From positions 14,207,001-14,271,000 of the forward strand of contig NC_046683.1 in assembly GCF_009870125.1 (NCBI RefSeq): a stretch of 64,000 nucleotides of DNA, written 5' to 3'. A model generated the notes under the pieces. That model was not told where the DNA came from. It worked only from the letters and a program-made list of their open reading frames with translations, and did no database searches. Within the stretch, counting starts at the first letter, position 1; each line of letters begins with the position of its first letter. The DNA comes from Drosophila pseudoobscura. Taxonomy: Eukaryota > Arthropoda > Insecta > Diptera > Drosophilidae. The position numbers were made by a program, and so were the translations under genes. Positions 1 through 12,900 of the stretch are shown one piece after another.

Positions 1-654
1 GATTTATGCTTTTATGTCGGTTTCCAAATCGAACATTGAACATTGAGTGGAATCTCACATTCAAGTTTTGCTTTAGCGGCATATCCAACATGCAGCATGC
101 AGCATGCAGCATGCACCATGTAGTGGCATGCACTCGTGCACCTTCCTGATTGACCATCAAACAAACACGAAGAGACAGAGACAGAAACAGAGGCAGTGCC
201 AGTGTCAGTGCCTCCTGCCCTGGACAGAGAGACAGCAATTTAATTCGAGAGAAAAACTACTGGAAGTCCACTGGAAACGTTTCCCCATGGGCTACCCCTC
301 TCTTTCCCGGTGGGGCTTAGCAGTAAAGGGTAGGAACAGAGCCCAGGAAGGAAGGTAGGAGATTCGGTTCCACTGATTGCAACTCGGAAAAGTGCAAGCA
401 AAGTAATGGGAAAACTTTTGGTCATAGGAGATGCGAAAACCCGCTGAAAATCCCTTCAATTGCCCGAAGAACTCCCGAGAAACAGCCACAATATTCTACT
501 GGCAAAATGATTAAAACTCAATGGAAATCCGTTTCCAATTCCATTACAAATATTCTGGCGAAAGTAATCGAAAGCTGAAATGGCCATTCGTTGGAAATCG
601 ATCCGATATGGAGGCAGTCATCCTTGGGTAAACAAGTCCCACAGTCACACTCAC

Positions 655-785
655 CTTCTTCGACAGTTGGGTTATGTCCACGGGCGTCACTCGATTAAGA
701 GCCGCCAATCGCTGCAGTCGCTCCCGGGCGTGCTCCTCGACGGCAATGACAAACGCGTCCTGCACCGAATTCCCAATATCCCAGG
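655..785 (-). CDS. PDZ-gene exon downstream of the PDZ domain (partial gene)
   Basis: This is a 131-nt exon on the minus strand. A TTTTGCAG acceptor lies just above 785 and an AAG/GTGAGT donor just below 655. It encodes 43 full codons, beginning WDIGNSVQDAFVIAVEEHAR and ending with TQLSKK, in a charged helical style. It needs one base from the preceding exon; the exon at 12574-12631 ends with exactly one spare base (G), so joining gives an Ala codon and an open frame. I infer it is the next exon of the PDZ gene after an intron of about 11.8 kb. A helical region after a PDZ domain could act as a protein-interaction segment, but I do not recognise the family. Further 3' exons must lie outside the window. 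An exon in between cannot be excluded. Confidence 0.72.
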
Positions 786-1000
786 CTGCAAAAGAGGATA
801 CATACGACATTAATTAGAAGTTTTATATTTAATTAGCTATAATAATTAATATATTTCATAAGAAATCAAATAATTACAAAGATATTTTATTAGCAAAAAG
901 ATAGGAATAAATTTGTTATAAATATTTATGTATGTTGAGGAAAATAAACCAAAAGAAAAGACACAGAATCTAGTATTTCTCATAGTACAACTGGGGAAAT

Positions 1001-1497
1001 GGGGAAATGCTTTTCATAGACCGGTAGAACATAAAGAATGCTGGATCGACTGCTGGATCAAGAATATCCTACATCCCACATGCTTAGGGGAGCTCTGGAC
1101 CTCGTATTATTCCAACACCAAAGTAGATTTGAGTCCGAATAATGCCTTCCCTTTCTAAATTGGGGAAATGCTTTTCATAGAAAGACAGACAGGACCGGTA
1201 GAACATAAAGACTGCTGGATCGACTGCTGGATCAAGAATATCCTACATCCTACATGCTTTGGGGAGCACTGGAGCTCGTCTTATTCCGACACCAAAGTAG
1301 ATTTGAGTCCGAATAATGCCTTCCCTTTCTCCATTGGGGAAATGCTTTTCATAGAAAGACGGACAGGACCAGTAGAACATAAAGACGGCTGGATCGACTG
1401 CTGGATCAAGAATATCCTACATCCTACATGCTTAGGGGAGCTCTGGAGCTCGTATTATTCCGACACCAAAGTAGATTTGAGTCCGAATAATGCCTTC
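1001..1497 (+). repeat. Three-copy tandem repeat, period 161-174 bp
   Basis: The block opening GGGGAAATGCTTTTCATAG occurs at 1001, 1162 and 1336. Each copy continues through a nearly identical body containing GCTGGATCGACTGCTGGATC and ends with GTCCGAATAATGCCTTCCC. The first copy lacks a 13-bp AAGACAGACAGGA-like insert present in the others, which explains 161 against 174 bp. Copies two and three share one open frame because 174 is a multiple of three. I regard it as a local minisatellite, not a gene. Confidence 0.9.
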
Positions 1498-4400
1498 CCT
1501 TGCTCCATTCTGCTCTTGCCACAGCTAAAAGAGAAATCCCTTCTCGAAAGGAGGGTTGGAAGCTCTCCCCAAGGGCGCCGTCTACGAGCAAACATTTGCA
1601 GTCCAGCGATGAGTCTGGGATTACTCGTATTTTTCGGAAAGCGGGGGCGTGTATGAGATGTGGGTATTGCCCGGGTATTCCCCGGCCATTCATTCACTGC
1701 ATTCATGGCGCTCTAAGCGAATCGTTCAATGCATATTCATGAGTGCATTCGCCGCAGGCCACAAAATGTTTGGGATGCTGCTTGAGTGGGCACAGGGGAG
1801 TGCTGCTCCCTTGTCCTCCACCTCCCTCCCTCATTTTCAATTCCGAATCCGCATCCAGTTCCAGTTACAGTTCTCCTTTTCCCCTCGCTCGCTCTCCCAC
1901 ACTTGCTATTTCTTTTTCTGTGTGTTTCTCTTGTGGGGAAAGTTTTTTTTGGTGAAAATTCGTCGGTTTGATGACAGCAGAGCCTCAGGATTCGCCTCAA
2001 GAATCGCGCCTGCCATCTCCATCTTCATCTCCAGCGAAAGTTGCTTCTCGTTTTTCGTTTGCTGGCTGTCGTCCTTAGACGGCTATATCCTTATTCGTCG
2101 TCGCCCACTCAACGCCTCAACTTTTCCTGTCACTTTTATTGCTTTTTTTGGCTGCACTCCACCCACTCGGCCCACCACCCCACCACCCCCTGGACCCACT
2201 CTGCCACCAGCACGTCATGACCTCGGCTTTAATTTCATTTCGCTGCCCTTGCGTTTCGCGGCTGTTGATTGCGTCGAAAAGTGGTGCTTAGAAAGGGAGG
2301 GGGTGGGCGGGTTAGGGGGTAGATTGCCCCAAAGACGCCCTCGATACGTCACCTATCCGCCCATCCACCCATCCGCCCATCCTCCCAGGCATGCCCACCA
2401 GCCCATTCGTGCCACATTCGGGCAAAAGTGGAGCGCTCGGGCCGAAATCCAATTAGGCGCCGCGTTGTCAGCCTCGACGTCGCAGCATGTCGTTGAACCT
2501 GCCCCAATCCTTCACCATGCACCCTGCCGCCCTGCCACACACCCCTCCGAGGTGGGGGAAGTTGAGCCTTGCCCCTGCCCCTGCCTCTGCCCCTGCCCCT
2601 TCTCTTTAGCACTGACTTTTAATCTCATTTGTGTCCATGAGTATGTGTGTCTGTGTCCCGCTGTTGTTGTGTGTGTGCCACTGGAGCCAGGGCATGCCTC
2701 TCATAAGTCTTGACATCCCACGCGTCAGTGTAGTGTGGCGGCACCTCTTCAAGTCCAGTCACCAAATGGGGCAAGGCACCCGTTCCGATGGTGCATGGTG
2801 CATCGCGTGGGCCATTGGACACTTTCCGCCTCGCACATGCAAATCGGGGCACAGGCTATTAATGGAGCCACACGTCAGACTATGCCATCCCCATTTCCAT
2901 CCCCATTTCCATTCCAAAGGTGACTCCCCGTGTCCGTTGTCCGCAGACACCTGAGCCATTGTCCGGTGTCTGGTGTCCCCACACTGCCCCCTGCCCCCTG
3001 CCCCCTCAATCCCCCGGTTGTTGTTTGTTTTTGCTCTGTGGTGCTTGCGCAATATATTACAACCTCCCGTAATTAGCTATTAATGGATGTTGTGCCACCG
3101 AACGCAGCCGAAAGGCTCAGACGATGCTCGTGGGTTGAGCGACGGAAAGGACACTTGAGGGTAGGTGAGTGCCACAGCAAACAGGTAGGTGCAACGAGTG
3201 GCTAGGGCCCATCGAACTCCGATTGTGAGAAATACATTAATTTAAAGGAAAAAATAAACGTGTCCTTTCAGTTATGTGAAATTTGTAGAAAGATTGAGAT
3301 AGAGAAGGAGATATTCTGGCTGCTTTTCTCTCTCTGGAGTGACTCAGCTTCAGCGGATTGCGGCACGTGTGGCAGGCACTTCACACCCCGAGATTTCGAG
3401 ATTGAAACATCTCATTGGCCTAATGGAATTGCCATGAATGAAATCTATATATTGCGAATGAAATTGTTGGAGTTCTGTGGCATGGCCACCTTCCTTAATA
3501 GCCTCCCTCGCGGAGGTAGCTGCAACAGCAGCAGCAACAGCAGAATCGATAAACAATGGACCAAAGTGCACTCCAATTGCAGCAGCAGAGGCAGCTGCCA
3601 CGTGAGAGGTGCCTGCCACTGCCACTGCCACAGCAACAGCAATCGGCAATCGACCAACAACAAAATCGAACAGCGAACAACACGATGAACACTTGAAAAC
3701 ATTGCCAAACAAACTTATACCCCACCACACAATACCCAATACACAGCACAGTTCTTGTCAAACTGCAGTGGTTGGAGAGGTGCGGAGGGGCAGGGGCTCG
3801 GCCCTCTCTGGAGGTTAGAGGTTGGAGGCTGAAGGTTCCGGCGGTTCGAGGCTCGAGGCTCGTGGTTTTTGCAGTACCTGCGTGTCGAGAGATTTCAATT
3901 TGCCAGCGTAAAAACTTGGAACAAAATCAGCCAACTTTCACGAATCTAGAAAACTTTCGCCTGGAATCTGACAGCCAGCGATGCGAATGGAGGAAACAGC
4001 CATACATACAATATCATACGTACATTATTGATAATATATTTCATATAAGCCGCAGATAAAACTCTAAATTCGGAACGGAATCTTCAGATTTAGTTGATTT
4101 CTGATTAAACTTTTATTTCAATTCCAAAAGAACAGCAACTGCCAAGAATGGGTCTTTCGTTTATGCGAAATTTGCTTGTAAGCCCAATAAATATTTTTAG
4201 ATATCCTTAGATTCAGTATGGATGACATTCTTGTGTTGTTCTGGGACTCCTTTTCAGGTTCAAAACTATCTAAAACCACGAGTATTTTTCCCTAAATTTT
4301 AGGGTGCACAGGTCCCCTACTAGAATAGATCCCAAAAGGTCTGGTATCTCCTTATATGATATGTAATATTAGATATTCTCAGCTCTCAGCGTGAATCATT

Positions 4401-7400
4401 TTGAGAACTGCACTTCCTCGTCATCTGTGAATCTCTATCGATTCACAAATACATTTTTATATCTCTATTTTTATTATATCTGATGCCCCTGGCCTTTAAG
4501 CAACCTTTATTCAGTTTCAACAACAACATACAAAGTTTTACAAACAATGGCAATGAAATTCGTTTTGTGAGAATCGCAATTAAAAATTGTAAATGCAATT
4601 AAATAATGCTTTTTCGTGACCGACTGGTGGATGGATGATGCACCTGAAAGGAGGAGGGAGGAGGTTGGAAGGGGAATGGGAATGTGTCCGCTGTAGAGAC
4701 TACTCGGTCCGACCATCTAAAGTTTGGAAGAACGGCTGTCTCTCTCTCACGTTCGAAACCAAGCTTCGAGTAGATGCTCGTATGTGAAATGACCTTAGAG
4801 ACCCAAACACCTTAAAGATATGCAACTCATGTGCGAGCATCTTCAATAACCAAAACCACATGCAACATCCAAAGACAGAGAGTCAGAGATTGGAATTCCT
4901 TTAATTAGAAGCGCCATGGGATTCCTGTTCGATGTTTGGGCCACGAGTATCTGTGTCTGTACGGACCACAGCCCACCGTTGAATCGCTCAATCGCTCAAT
5001 CATCATTGAGCAGGCATCACATACATGCAATGGCAATGGGGAGGAATCTCTCTTTTGGGAGATACATTCCGCATTCCGCACTAAGAATCGAACAGTAGTT
5101 TCCGAACCGAATTAAATAAGTTTCAGCAGATACAGATAGAGAGATATATCTCGTACTACCTGTACGTCTGTTTGGGACTACGATTATAATATGTATAATT
5201 ATTTCTAAATGGTTATTATGTTTTTTGGCATTCTTCTTGCTGGCTTTCGTCTTGCGTTCAATCGTATTTCCTTTCCGCTTTTGATGTGAGCGAAACTTGT
5301 TTTGGATTCGAGCAGAAGATTTTGGATTTTGTTTTATATACTTTGCTTTATCTTCGTCTCTCTGCCTCTCTTTCGCTTTCGCTCTCTCCGCAGATACGCT
5401 CTCAGATATAAAGATACTTGTATGTTTTTATAGATTGTCTTTCTCTCTCTCTCGCTCGCTGTCTGTCTCTCTTGTATCTACGAATCATGTGCACGGGGGT
5501 TATGTAACCGCACAATCGAGTATCGAGTGTCGCATTTCCCTTGACACTGAGTCTGCCTTAGTGCCTGCCCCAAAGCGCACCGCATAAGTGGGAGAGCATC
5601 GACTTGGACTTGAAATGGAGTCGGGACTCAACAGACTCGAAGGCCTGAGGCCTTGACTACAGGTGCTGCCGCACCATCGATGGTTCGAATCGAATCACAT
5701 CGGATCGTATCGGATTGGCATCAATGGGAAAGTCTCTGTGTGTACAGTGAAATCTGCAGCTGCAACAGTGGCTACTAGTACTGGAGAAAGGTGAATCATT
5801 CAGGAAAATAACCATAAGATACATGCACAGGTACTAGATACAATATTCTAGACGGCGGAACATAGGAACTTCGATTCACTTAGAGCCCAAAGAATAAGTC
5901 TCTTTACATCTTCCATGCATTCATAATTCCTATTCGTCTATTCGTGTGATTTGAATCAAAAGATCAGCCCGGAACATTCCACTTGGATTCCGAATCTAAA
6001 GAAAAGGAAATCCCACACTTCCCACACAATCTATTCCATTATTAATTAACGACGGCAAAATGCATATCAATTTGTGTCACAGCCGAATTTGATAGCCCCC
6101 AATCGAAGGGTTTGAATGGCTGTGTCTGCTACCCGTGCGCACCCACCCCTGCAACCCCTTTCCATTCCCCTATTCATTGTTTTGGGCCAATTACTCATAC
6201 GCCCCATGGGCCGACGCCAACGCCAACGTCGACGCCGCTGCGGCAGCTGCTTTATCGCTGAGTATCTCTTATCGGAGATTCATTCGTTTGTTGTTAGTCG
6301 TCTGCTTCTTTCTGTGGGGATTTCGGAGTAAACAAGAAAGTTATTTAGTTGCGATTACGAGTACAAGAACGCGGAATGTGGCATGCGATGGGATGTGGAT
6401 GTCTGAAGATGATGGACAGCCAGAGACAGTCGCATCTTGCAGATGTGTTTATCTGTTTAACTTTTCCTTAAGATTGAATTCGCCCTGCTTCCAGTTCGAG
6501 CTCCCAGTTCCCACTAGGACACATTCCCATGAATGAAATTCGACATTCATTCGCTATAAAGTTGAAGGCACACCTTTAGCCGACAACGAAAACTTTCAAA
6601 GATTGATAGATGAGGAAATTATAATGAAATATATACAAACATGTGTGTACATTCTATGAAATGGAAATGGAAATGGAATTGGAAATGGAAATAGAAGCGA
6701 CCGACAATCATATCATCTCAGGGTCAGTATTTGTGTTGTCGTCTGGCTGTGTCTCAGGTGCGCATTGTCTCACGTTTGTGTGTTTATTTGGCTTGCTCGA
6801 TTGCTCGATTGCTCGACTGCTCGACTGGTGGACTGGTGCCACCCCACAAATGGGTTGGCGCTGTGACGCCATCTTCAAAGTGCAATTAGCTCCAGTAGCC
6901 CACGCTTTATTTGCCTCGCCTCTCCACCTGCTCCCCATTCTACTGCCCCGACTTGCAGCCCACAGCCCACTCCCTCTCTCTTTTTTGTATTGCGTGCCGC
7001 GTCTCGCCTCGCGTGGCAACAAGTGCTTTAGTGCTTCCCCCAATATCTCCAGAATCTCCAGAATGGAAATGGAAAATATAATAAATAAAATGATGCAGAA
7101 AAGAATGGATGGATCGATGAATGGATGAAAAATAGCCTTTAGATGCGATTTGGGTGTAGTTTTGGTCGGGCTCTAATTTCTCTTCCGTTAATGAAAATGT
7201 AGAGGAGAACATGAATGAATAGCTATGAATAAAGATGAGTGTTTATCGAATGAATCGAATTGGCATTGAAAGGTATCTGCGCATATCCAATTATTTGAAG
7301 CCACGCTGATGGATTCATAGCGGTAAATCGTTGGAGCATCGCAAAGAGAGAGAGAGAGAGAGCGGGTGAAGGCACTCTACGGCTCTCTCAATCTTTTGAG

Positions 7401-10400
7401 AGATGCTCTGGAGAGGGGAAAAGAACATCGTTTGCCACGGTGAAAGGTGCATTCGGAAAGAAGAAACAAAAAGCAAAAGGCAGAAAACAAAAACAAACAC
7501 GCAAAATAAAGAAACAGATAAAGAAAACAACGAAAAGACAACGAAAGAGGAACAACAAATGCAGCTGCTAAAGCAGCTGATAAAGAAACACAGAACACAA
7601 GGCAGTAGAAGAAACAGAAACAGAAAACAAGAGGTGGAAGCGAGAGGTCGAAAAAGTGATGGAAGACGATCCAAAATAAGGAGAAGAAAGGAGACAACAA
7701 TTCCCAAAAAGTAATGCTTATAAAATGGATTCCAAGTATGAGTACTAGTGTGAATTTCGAATGGCATTCAAAGACATTCACTCCATGAAAGAAGGGGTAA
7801 CAAATCAGCTCCCCCCAAACACGAAAGGTGTTGAGTCGCTGTTGTACGAATTTCCCATAAGCAAACGGACACAGAATCGATCTTGGATTCCCCGAGAATG
7901 TCAGATAAACATATATATTTCGGTGGCGAGGGGGCGTTTCCTTTAACTATCTTCTCAGTTTTCCCATCGTTGAGATCGGAAGACCATACCATACCATACC
8001 ATACCATATGAGTATGTAGGTTGGTTCTACGGGAGAATACAAAATTGAAGGGAGGCCATGGCATAGTTTAAATCGAATCGCAGTACCAAGATATCGGCTG
8101 CACATCCCGTTCGCAACATCAAAACGTATCCGTAGCCGTATCCGTATCCGTTGCCGTATTTTGGCCGCCTCTTCCACTGATTTTGCCCGCATTTCGATGC
8201 AAATCCATGGTCAATACGATTTTGGGTCTCTTCCTATGTCTCCCCCTCTTCTTCTCTCTCTCTGTCTCTCTTTCGCTCTCTGTTGAGGCATTGACTTTTA
8301 CACATCGCAGCACATGGCCATGCTCGTAGGTACGGTAGCCTAGCCACCCACCCCCTGCACCACACACGACACCCAGAGCATCGGAGCATCGGAGAGGCGC
8401 TCAATTGTATCGTCATTGACGCTGACTGCGATGCTGACTGCGACGCTTGCAGCGACGCCACTGGCACACGGCGTGTAAAATAGAAAGACTTACTCAGGGT
8501 GCATTGGTGTGGGGTGAGGCCTAGCTGCAGCACCATGCTCTTGTCGCTTAACTTGTTGTTCTCTATCCACACCTTTTATTGGTATACCCTGCGACTTACT
8601 CACACAATTGACTGCTCAGCGGCGACGTGGAGCCCAGAAACTTGCGTTACCGGATTTCGGATGCTGTTTGTTAGTCGTCGCCGCTGCTAAGCCTCTCCCT
8701 CTCTTTCTCTGCTTTGCACATATAAACACACACACACACACTTGATGAGAGGTAACGTTATGCGGTTTTTCTATCCCACTTGCACCTGCAGGCCCCACCG
8801 GCAATAGACAAAACTTCAGTGATAGCTTCCCCCTCGCCATCCTCTGTCTCTCTACCTCAACCTCTACCTCTCCCTCTCTCCGCCTCTGCCTATATTGATT
8901 TCGTTTTGGAATGTTTCCAGTGTGGGTTTCGCTGGAAACTGGAAATTCTTTTGGGGTCCATTGAGGTTGACCCAAAAATAAAAGAGCAGACCAGAGAAAG
9001 GAGGCTTTGGCTGATACTCCCGAGTACGGACCCGTACTACTGCTACAGGCAGTTGGTCGCGTAGGGGAGGGGAACGAGGAACGGGGGACGTATGGGTACG
9101 CCCCTCGGAATGCAATTTGAGTAGCAGTGAAGCCCAAACTGTTGGGAGGAGGAATATATACATAAATAGATTACATCTATAATGAGGCATGATAAACACT
9201 GAAAATGATTGATATTATAATATATTAGAAATAATTTTCCTTATGGTTATTGTGTGGGTTTTCCGCTGCAGATGATCGATTACCATTTGCCTCCAATGGC
9301 CTGATGGATGATATTGTGTTGCAGACTATTCAGAGACATGGGCTTTACTAGAACACATTCACTTTTGATTGATTCACTTGGATTATACTTCAATTTCAGT
9401 ACATTTGTACCCGGTACATATTTCTTAAAGAATGCTTCCAATACTCCAATTTGATTCCTGTTTTAGGTGGTATGTGGCCTTCCATAAATGTGGGATTTTG
9501 CTCGGAATGAGATTCTGGTGTGACCTTTAACTGAATGCTGTTGAATCTACGTTTCAGAACAGTTGAAGTGTTCGGGAAGTATTCAAAGAATAGGGTCTTT
9601 ATTCTAGTTCCAGTTCTAGAGTTGAAAGGCTGTCATGAATGATCTTCCCTGAGAGAATGTTTGTTTGTTTGCATGCTATGCGGTATGGGGGGATCCATTA
9701 ATGGTATTTTATGTTTCTTTTTCCACACTTTTTTTCTCGTCTTTTTTATTGTTTTTTCTCGTTTATTTTTTTTTTTTTTTTTGACAGTTGATTTCCACAT
9801 TCAACAAAACTTGTTTCGTTTTGAGGTTAGTTTTCTTTTCGGCCCGTCTCTCTGCCTCTGGCTCTGGCTCTCCGTCCGTCTGTCCCTCTGTCTCTCTGTT
9901 TTCTTGTTTAGCCGCTTTTTACAACAACAACGACAACAACACGTGGCACACAGCGCTGCCAAAACTGTAAGCAGCGCTTTATTGCCATTTGTCCCTCTCT
10001 CTGTCTGTCCGTTTCTCCCTCTCTCTGTCTCTCACTATCTCTCTATCTGAGTCTGTCGGTCCCTGTCTTTCTTTGTCTGTCTATTTTTTGCAGTTATTTC
10101 CAGTTGGCTGAATTCGGTGGGAGGCAATGGCAATGCCTCCGCTGGCTCGGAGTGGAGGCTGCGAGCCGGCAGAGGTAGTACATACACACTCGCGGAGAGA
10201 AATAGAGATAAAGATAGAGAGAGAGCAACTCCCACCATTCCCAAACGATTGTCCAACGATGGTCCATGGGGAGTGGAAGGAGGCAGCGGGCGTCACTTTT
10301 TTGCACACTCACGCCCACAAAAAAATAATGGACATACATACATACATATACCTACACATACTACATTGCCGCCGTGTTAATGGGTTAAACAGAAAACTGA

Positions 10401-11339
10401 AGTTTTGCCCATAAAATAATAGGTGGAGACAGTAAAAAAAATGGCTACAAACTTTCCGTGAATCGAAGCCGGCTCGAAATTATTCATAAAGACACAGGAG
10501 ACGAGAGATAACGATACCCTCGGATCAGGTGCCGCATCGTTTGATACCACTGGCAGATCCATACGTTCCCAAGAGAGCCACATGATATGGTATGTTACGA
10601 TAATTCTATGATGATCAAAATGGTTCTCGGATTGTTGAGTGTGATTCATGGCATTACGAGTACGAGTGGGGCCACAAAAACCCCATATATCTGGTTGTCT
10701 ATGGCTTTCGGTAATTTTGTGCACCGTTTTTTGGAGCCGTTAGTGGAGTTGTATAGGAAAAATCAAGGGAGAGATTTTTGGTTTGGCAAGCATTTGGCGA
10801 AAGCCGCCATACCCCCGTGCATAGGGTATAAAATACAAACACACACACACATGTAGAGCCAGGGGCGGACATGACTGTGCCTGTTTCTCAGGTACTTGAA
10901 AAAGCAGAGAGGAAAAAAAACAGAAGTAACAACAACTGCGACAATGTTGATTCAGAGCAACCCCCCCTGCCCATCGCACGGACCCACCAAAGTTCCAGAG
11001 CCCCAGCTGGCAGCTGTGACGGTAACTCCGTAACCCCATCCCCACCCCCATACCCATCCCCATCCCCGTCTCCGCTGTAAGATTCGTACAAACACCTTTT
11101 GGGGAATCACTACCCCCACCGCCAGCAGTTTGACAGCCATTGGAAGGTTACTCACTTTGCTGGAGATTGTTCTCCTACTGCTGCTGCGCTGCAACTGCAC
11201 TGCAACTGCGCTGCGACTGGAACTTCTATTGCTGCAACTGCGACTGCTACTGCGCTGCTTTGCCGATTCTACGCTTCTGCACTGCGGACGGCGGACTGCT
11301 TACTGCTGCCACTGCACTGCTGCTGCTGCTGACACACAC

Positions 11340-11751
11340 AAACAAATCGAATGAAATTCGTAACACCGAAAAAAATTGATATCTGCCAGAGGGGGAGGGG
11401 GGGCGGCGTAAAAAACGCTGGAATGATGCTGCGGAATGGCGCAACGGCAAAACGACGACTACGCCGACGCGAGCAGAGCCGAGAACCGCGCGAAACACGT
11501 ACGAAACAGAGACGCCAACGCGTGCGCAACGCGGCGCGCACTTCAAAACGAAAGCAGCGCAAAAGCTAAGTGGAGGGACGTGGGGGGGCGGCCCACAACT
11601 AAAACGGAAACCGAAACCGAAACGACCGTCGACACACACACTCCGACGCTGACGCTACGAAAACGTCGACAGTCGCCGCACAACTGACGCGCGGCTCCAG
11701 CGCCAAGCAGCCGGAGAGGCCCCAAAAGCATCGCCCGCTGGAGGGCTCCAC

Positions 11752-11787
<36 letters not shown>

Positions 11788-11790
11788 GTA
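11340..11790. promoter_or_regulatory. CpG-rich block with GA run, possible promoter or 5' UTR
   Basis: The stretch stands out from its AT-rich surroundings by dense CG dinucleotides (many ACGA, GCGC and CGAA steps) and by a pure GA run at about 11756-11786. GA runs bind GAGA factor in flies, and such blocks often mark promoters or non-coding first exons. There is no direct evidence for a transcript or for its direction. It lies inside the inferred large intron of the PDZ gene, so an internal promoter for a short isoform is one possibility. Confidence 0.3.
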
Positions 11791-12573
11791 CGGTAGAGAG
11801 AACGAACGCGAGAGAGGGAAGAAAATGAGCGCAAGCTTTGCTCTGAGCAGTGGTGGCGATAGTGGGGATAGTGGGGGACTTACCACAAAGTCAATTGCAA
11901 AAGCAAAATGCCAAAAAAGGAGAACCAAAGAAGCAAACAAAAAGCAGCAGCAGCTACGAGTAGAAAAGAACCAAAAAGGCCAGCTTCGAGAGTCGAGAAT
12001 TTGTATACCCTTTAGATACAGATCGATTATGGATGGCCACCAAATATCGGAACGCATGATAAAGCCATCCTACAGCAGAAAGTACTCGTCGATATATCTA
12101 ATGGGATCGAAGATGGCAATCAGATGCTCCATATCATCATACCCTCGTCCAGCGGATTCACAGAGTAGGTTCTAACGGCCCCACCGTTTCACTATCCGTC
12201 CTAACACACCTGAAAACAGCTGATCAATCACTTGATATGGCTGTAAAACTGTACAGCTGAATCGATAGATCGCACTAGAGTATTGCAGTTTTACAAGAAC
12301 TTGGTGGAGAACTTTTACACATCTTGGCACGAAAACAGTATCAATTAAATAGTTTAAGTTTATGCAGTATCCCCAACGCTTTACAGCACTGTACATGATC
12401 AGCAAGGGATAACGTTAGTGACCGCCAAAAAAGACAGAATAGCTGGAACTGTGTTGTGACGATGGTGGAATTCAAATCAAAGCAAGAATGAAGATATGAG
12501 AATAAAACATTGCAATTAAAAGTCTTAACAAAAGTTAACCAACACTGTTTAGCACTTATGTATCTACACTCAC

Positions 12574-12631
12574 CCAATCGGGAATCATTCTTCTTGCGCA
12601 CCCGCAAACAGATCGTACAGGATTTGATGCA
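12574..12631 (-). CDS. PDZ-gene exon, end of the PDZ domain
   Basis: This is a 58-nt minus-strand exon with a TTGCAG acceptor above 12631 and a TTGG/GTGAGT donor below 12574. It encodes CIKSCTICLRVRKKNDSRL plus one base of the next codon. It joins the exon at 12718-12900 in phase 0 across an 86-nt intron. The segment fits the last strand of a PDZ domain (the TICLRVRKK part), completing the fold begun in the preceding exon. The single leftover base matches the phase of the exon at 655-785. Confidence 0.8.
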
Positions 12632-12717
12632 CTGCAATTGGAGTTAAATAAAGGTATCAGAACCACCATACCATACGAGTACTAAGTATACCCATAGCAT
12701 GATCAATAAAAACGTAC

Positions 12718-12900
12718 ATCGTGTATGTGGCGTATGACCTCCGTGCGCGATATGTTCTCCAGGGAAAGGCCATTAACCTCGAGTATCTCATCGCCCACTT
12801 CCAGATTATCGCGATCGGGCGGTGAGCCATATAGTTTAATCTTCCCCTCCACATTCTCGACGAGTATGATGACATAGCCAGATAGTTCGACAACTTGTTG
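12718..12900 (-). CDS. PDZ-domain exon
   Basis: This is a 183-nt minus-strand exon, phase 0 at both ends, with a TTGCAG acceptor above 12900 and a GAT/GTACGT donor below 12718. The 61 encoded residues are typical of a PDZ domain: SGYVIILVENVEGKIKLYG for the first strands, then DNLEVGDEILEVNGLSLENI (the PDZ GD-x-I-L-x-V-N-G motif) and the helix RTEVIRHIHD. The canonical GLGF carboxylate-binding loop is not obvious, so its peptide specificity may be atypical or the domain may bind differently. PDZ proteins are usually scaffolds at membranes or junctions. I cannot name the gene. Confidence 0.85.

Larger units (their letters stand above)
786..12573 (-). other. Large intron of the PDZ gene (inferred), mostly non-coding
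   Basis: No convincing coding sequence was found on either strand. The long frames here are low-complexity readings of GA, CT, CA or CTG-rich DNA. Notable contents are the tandem repeat at 1001-1497, CT-rich stretches near 5350-5480, 7340-7370 and 9840-10080, and a CpG-rich block at 11340-11790 that ends in a 31-bp GA run. The CpG-rich block could be a promoter or non-coding first exon. Confidence 0.5.

Noticed and set aside
1649-2713. Plus-strand frame of 354 residues
   Set aside because: Composition is Pro/Ser/Cys/Phe from CCC and TTC-rich DNA, without domain or codon pattern; chance open frame.
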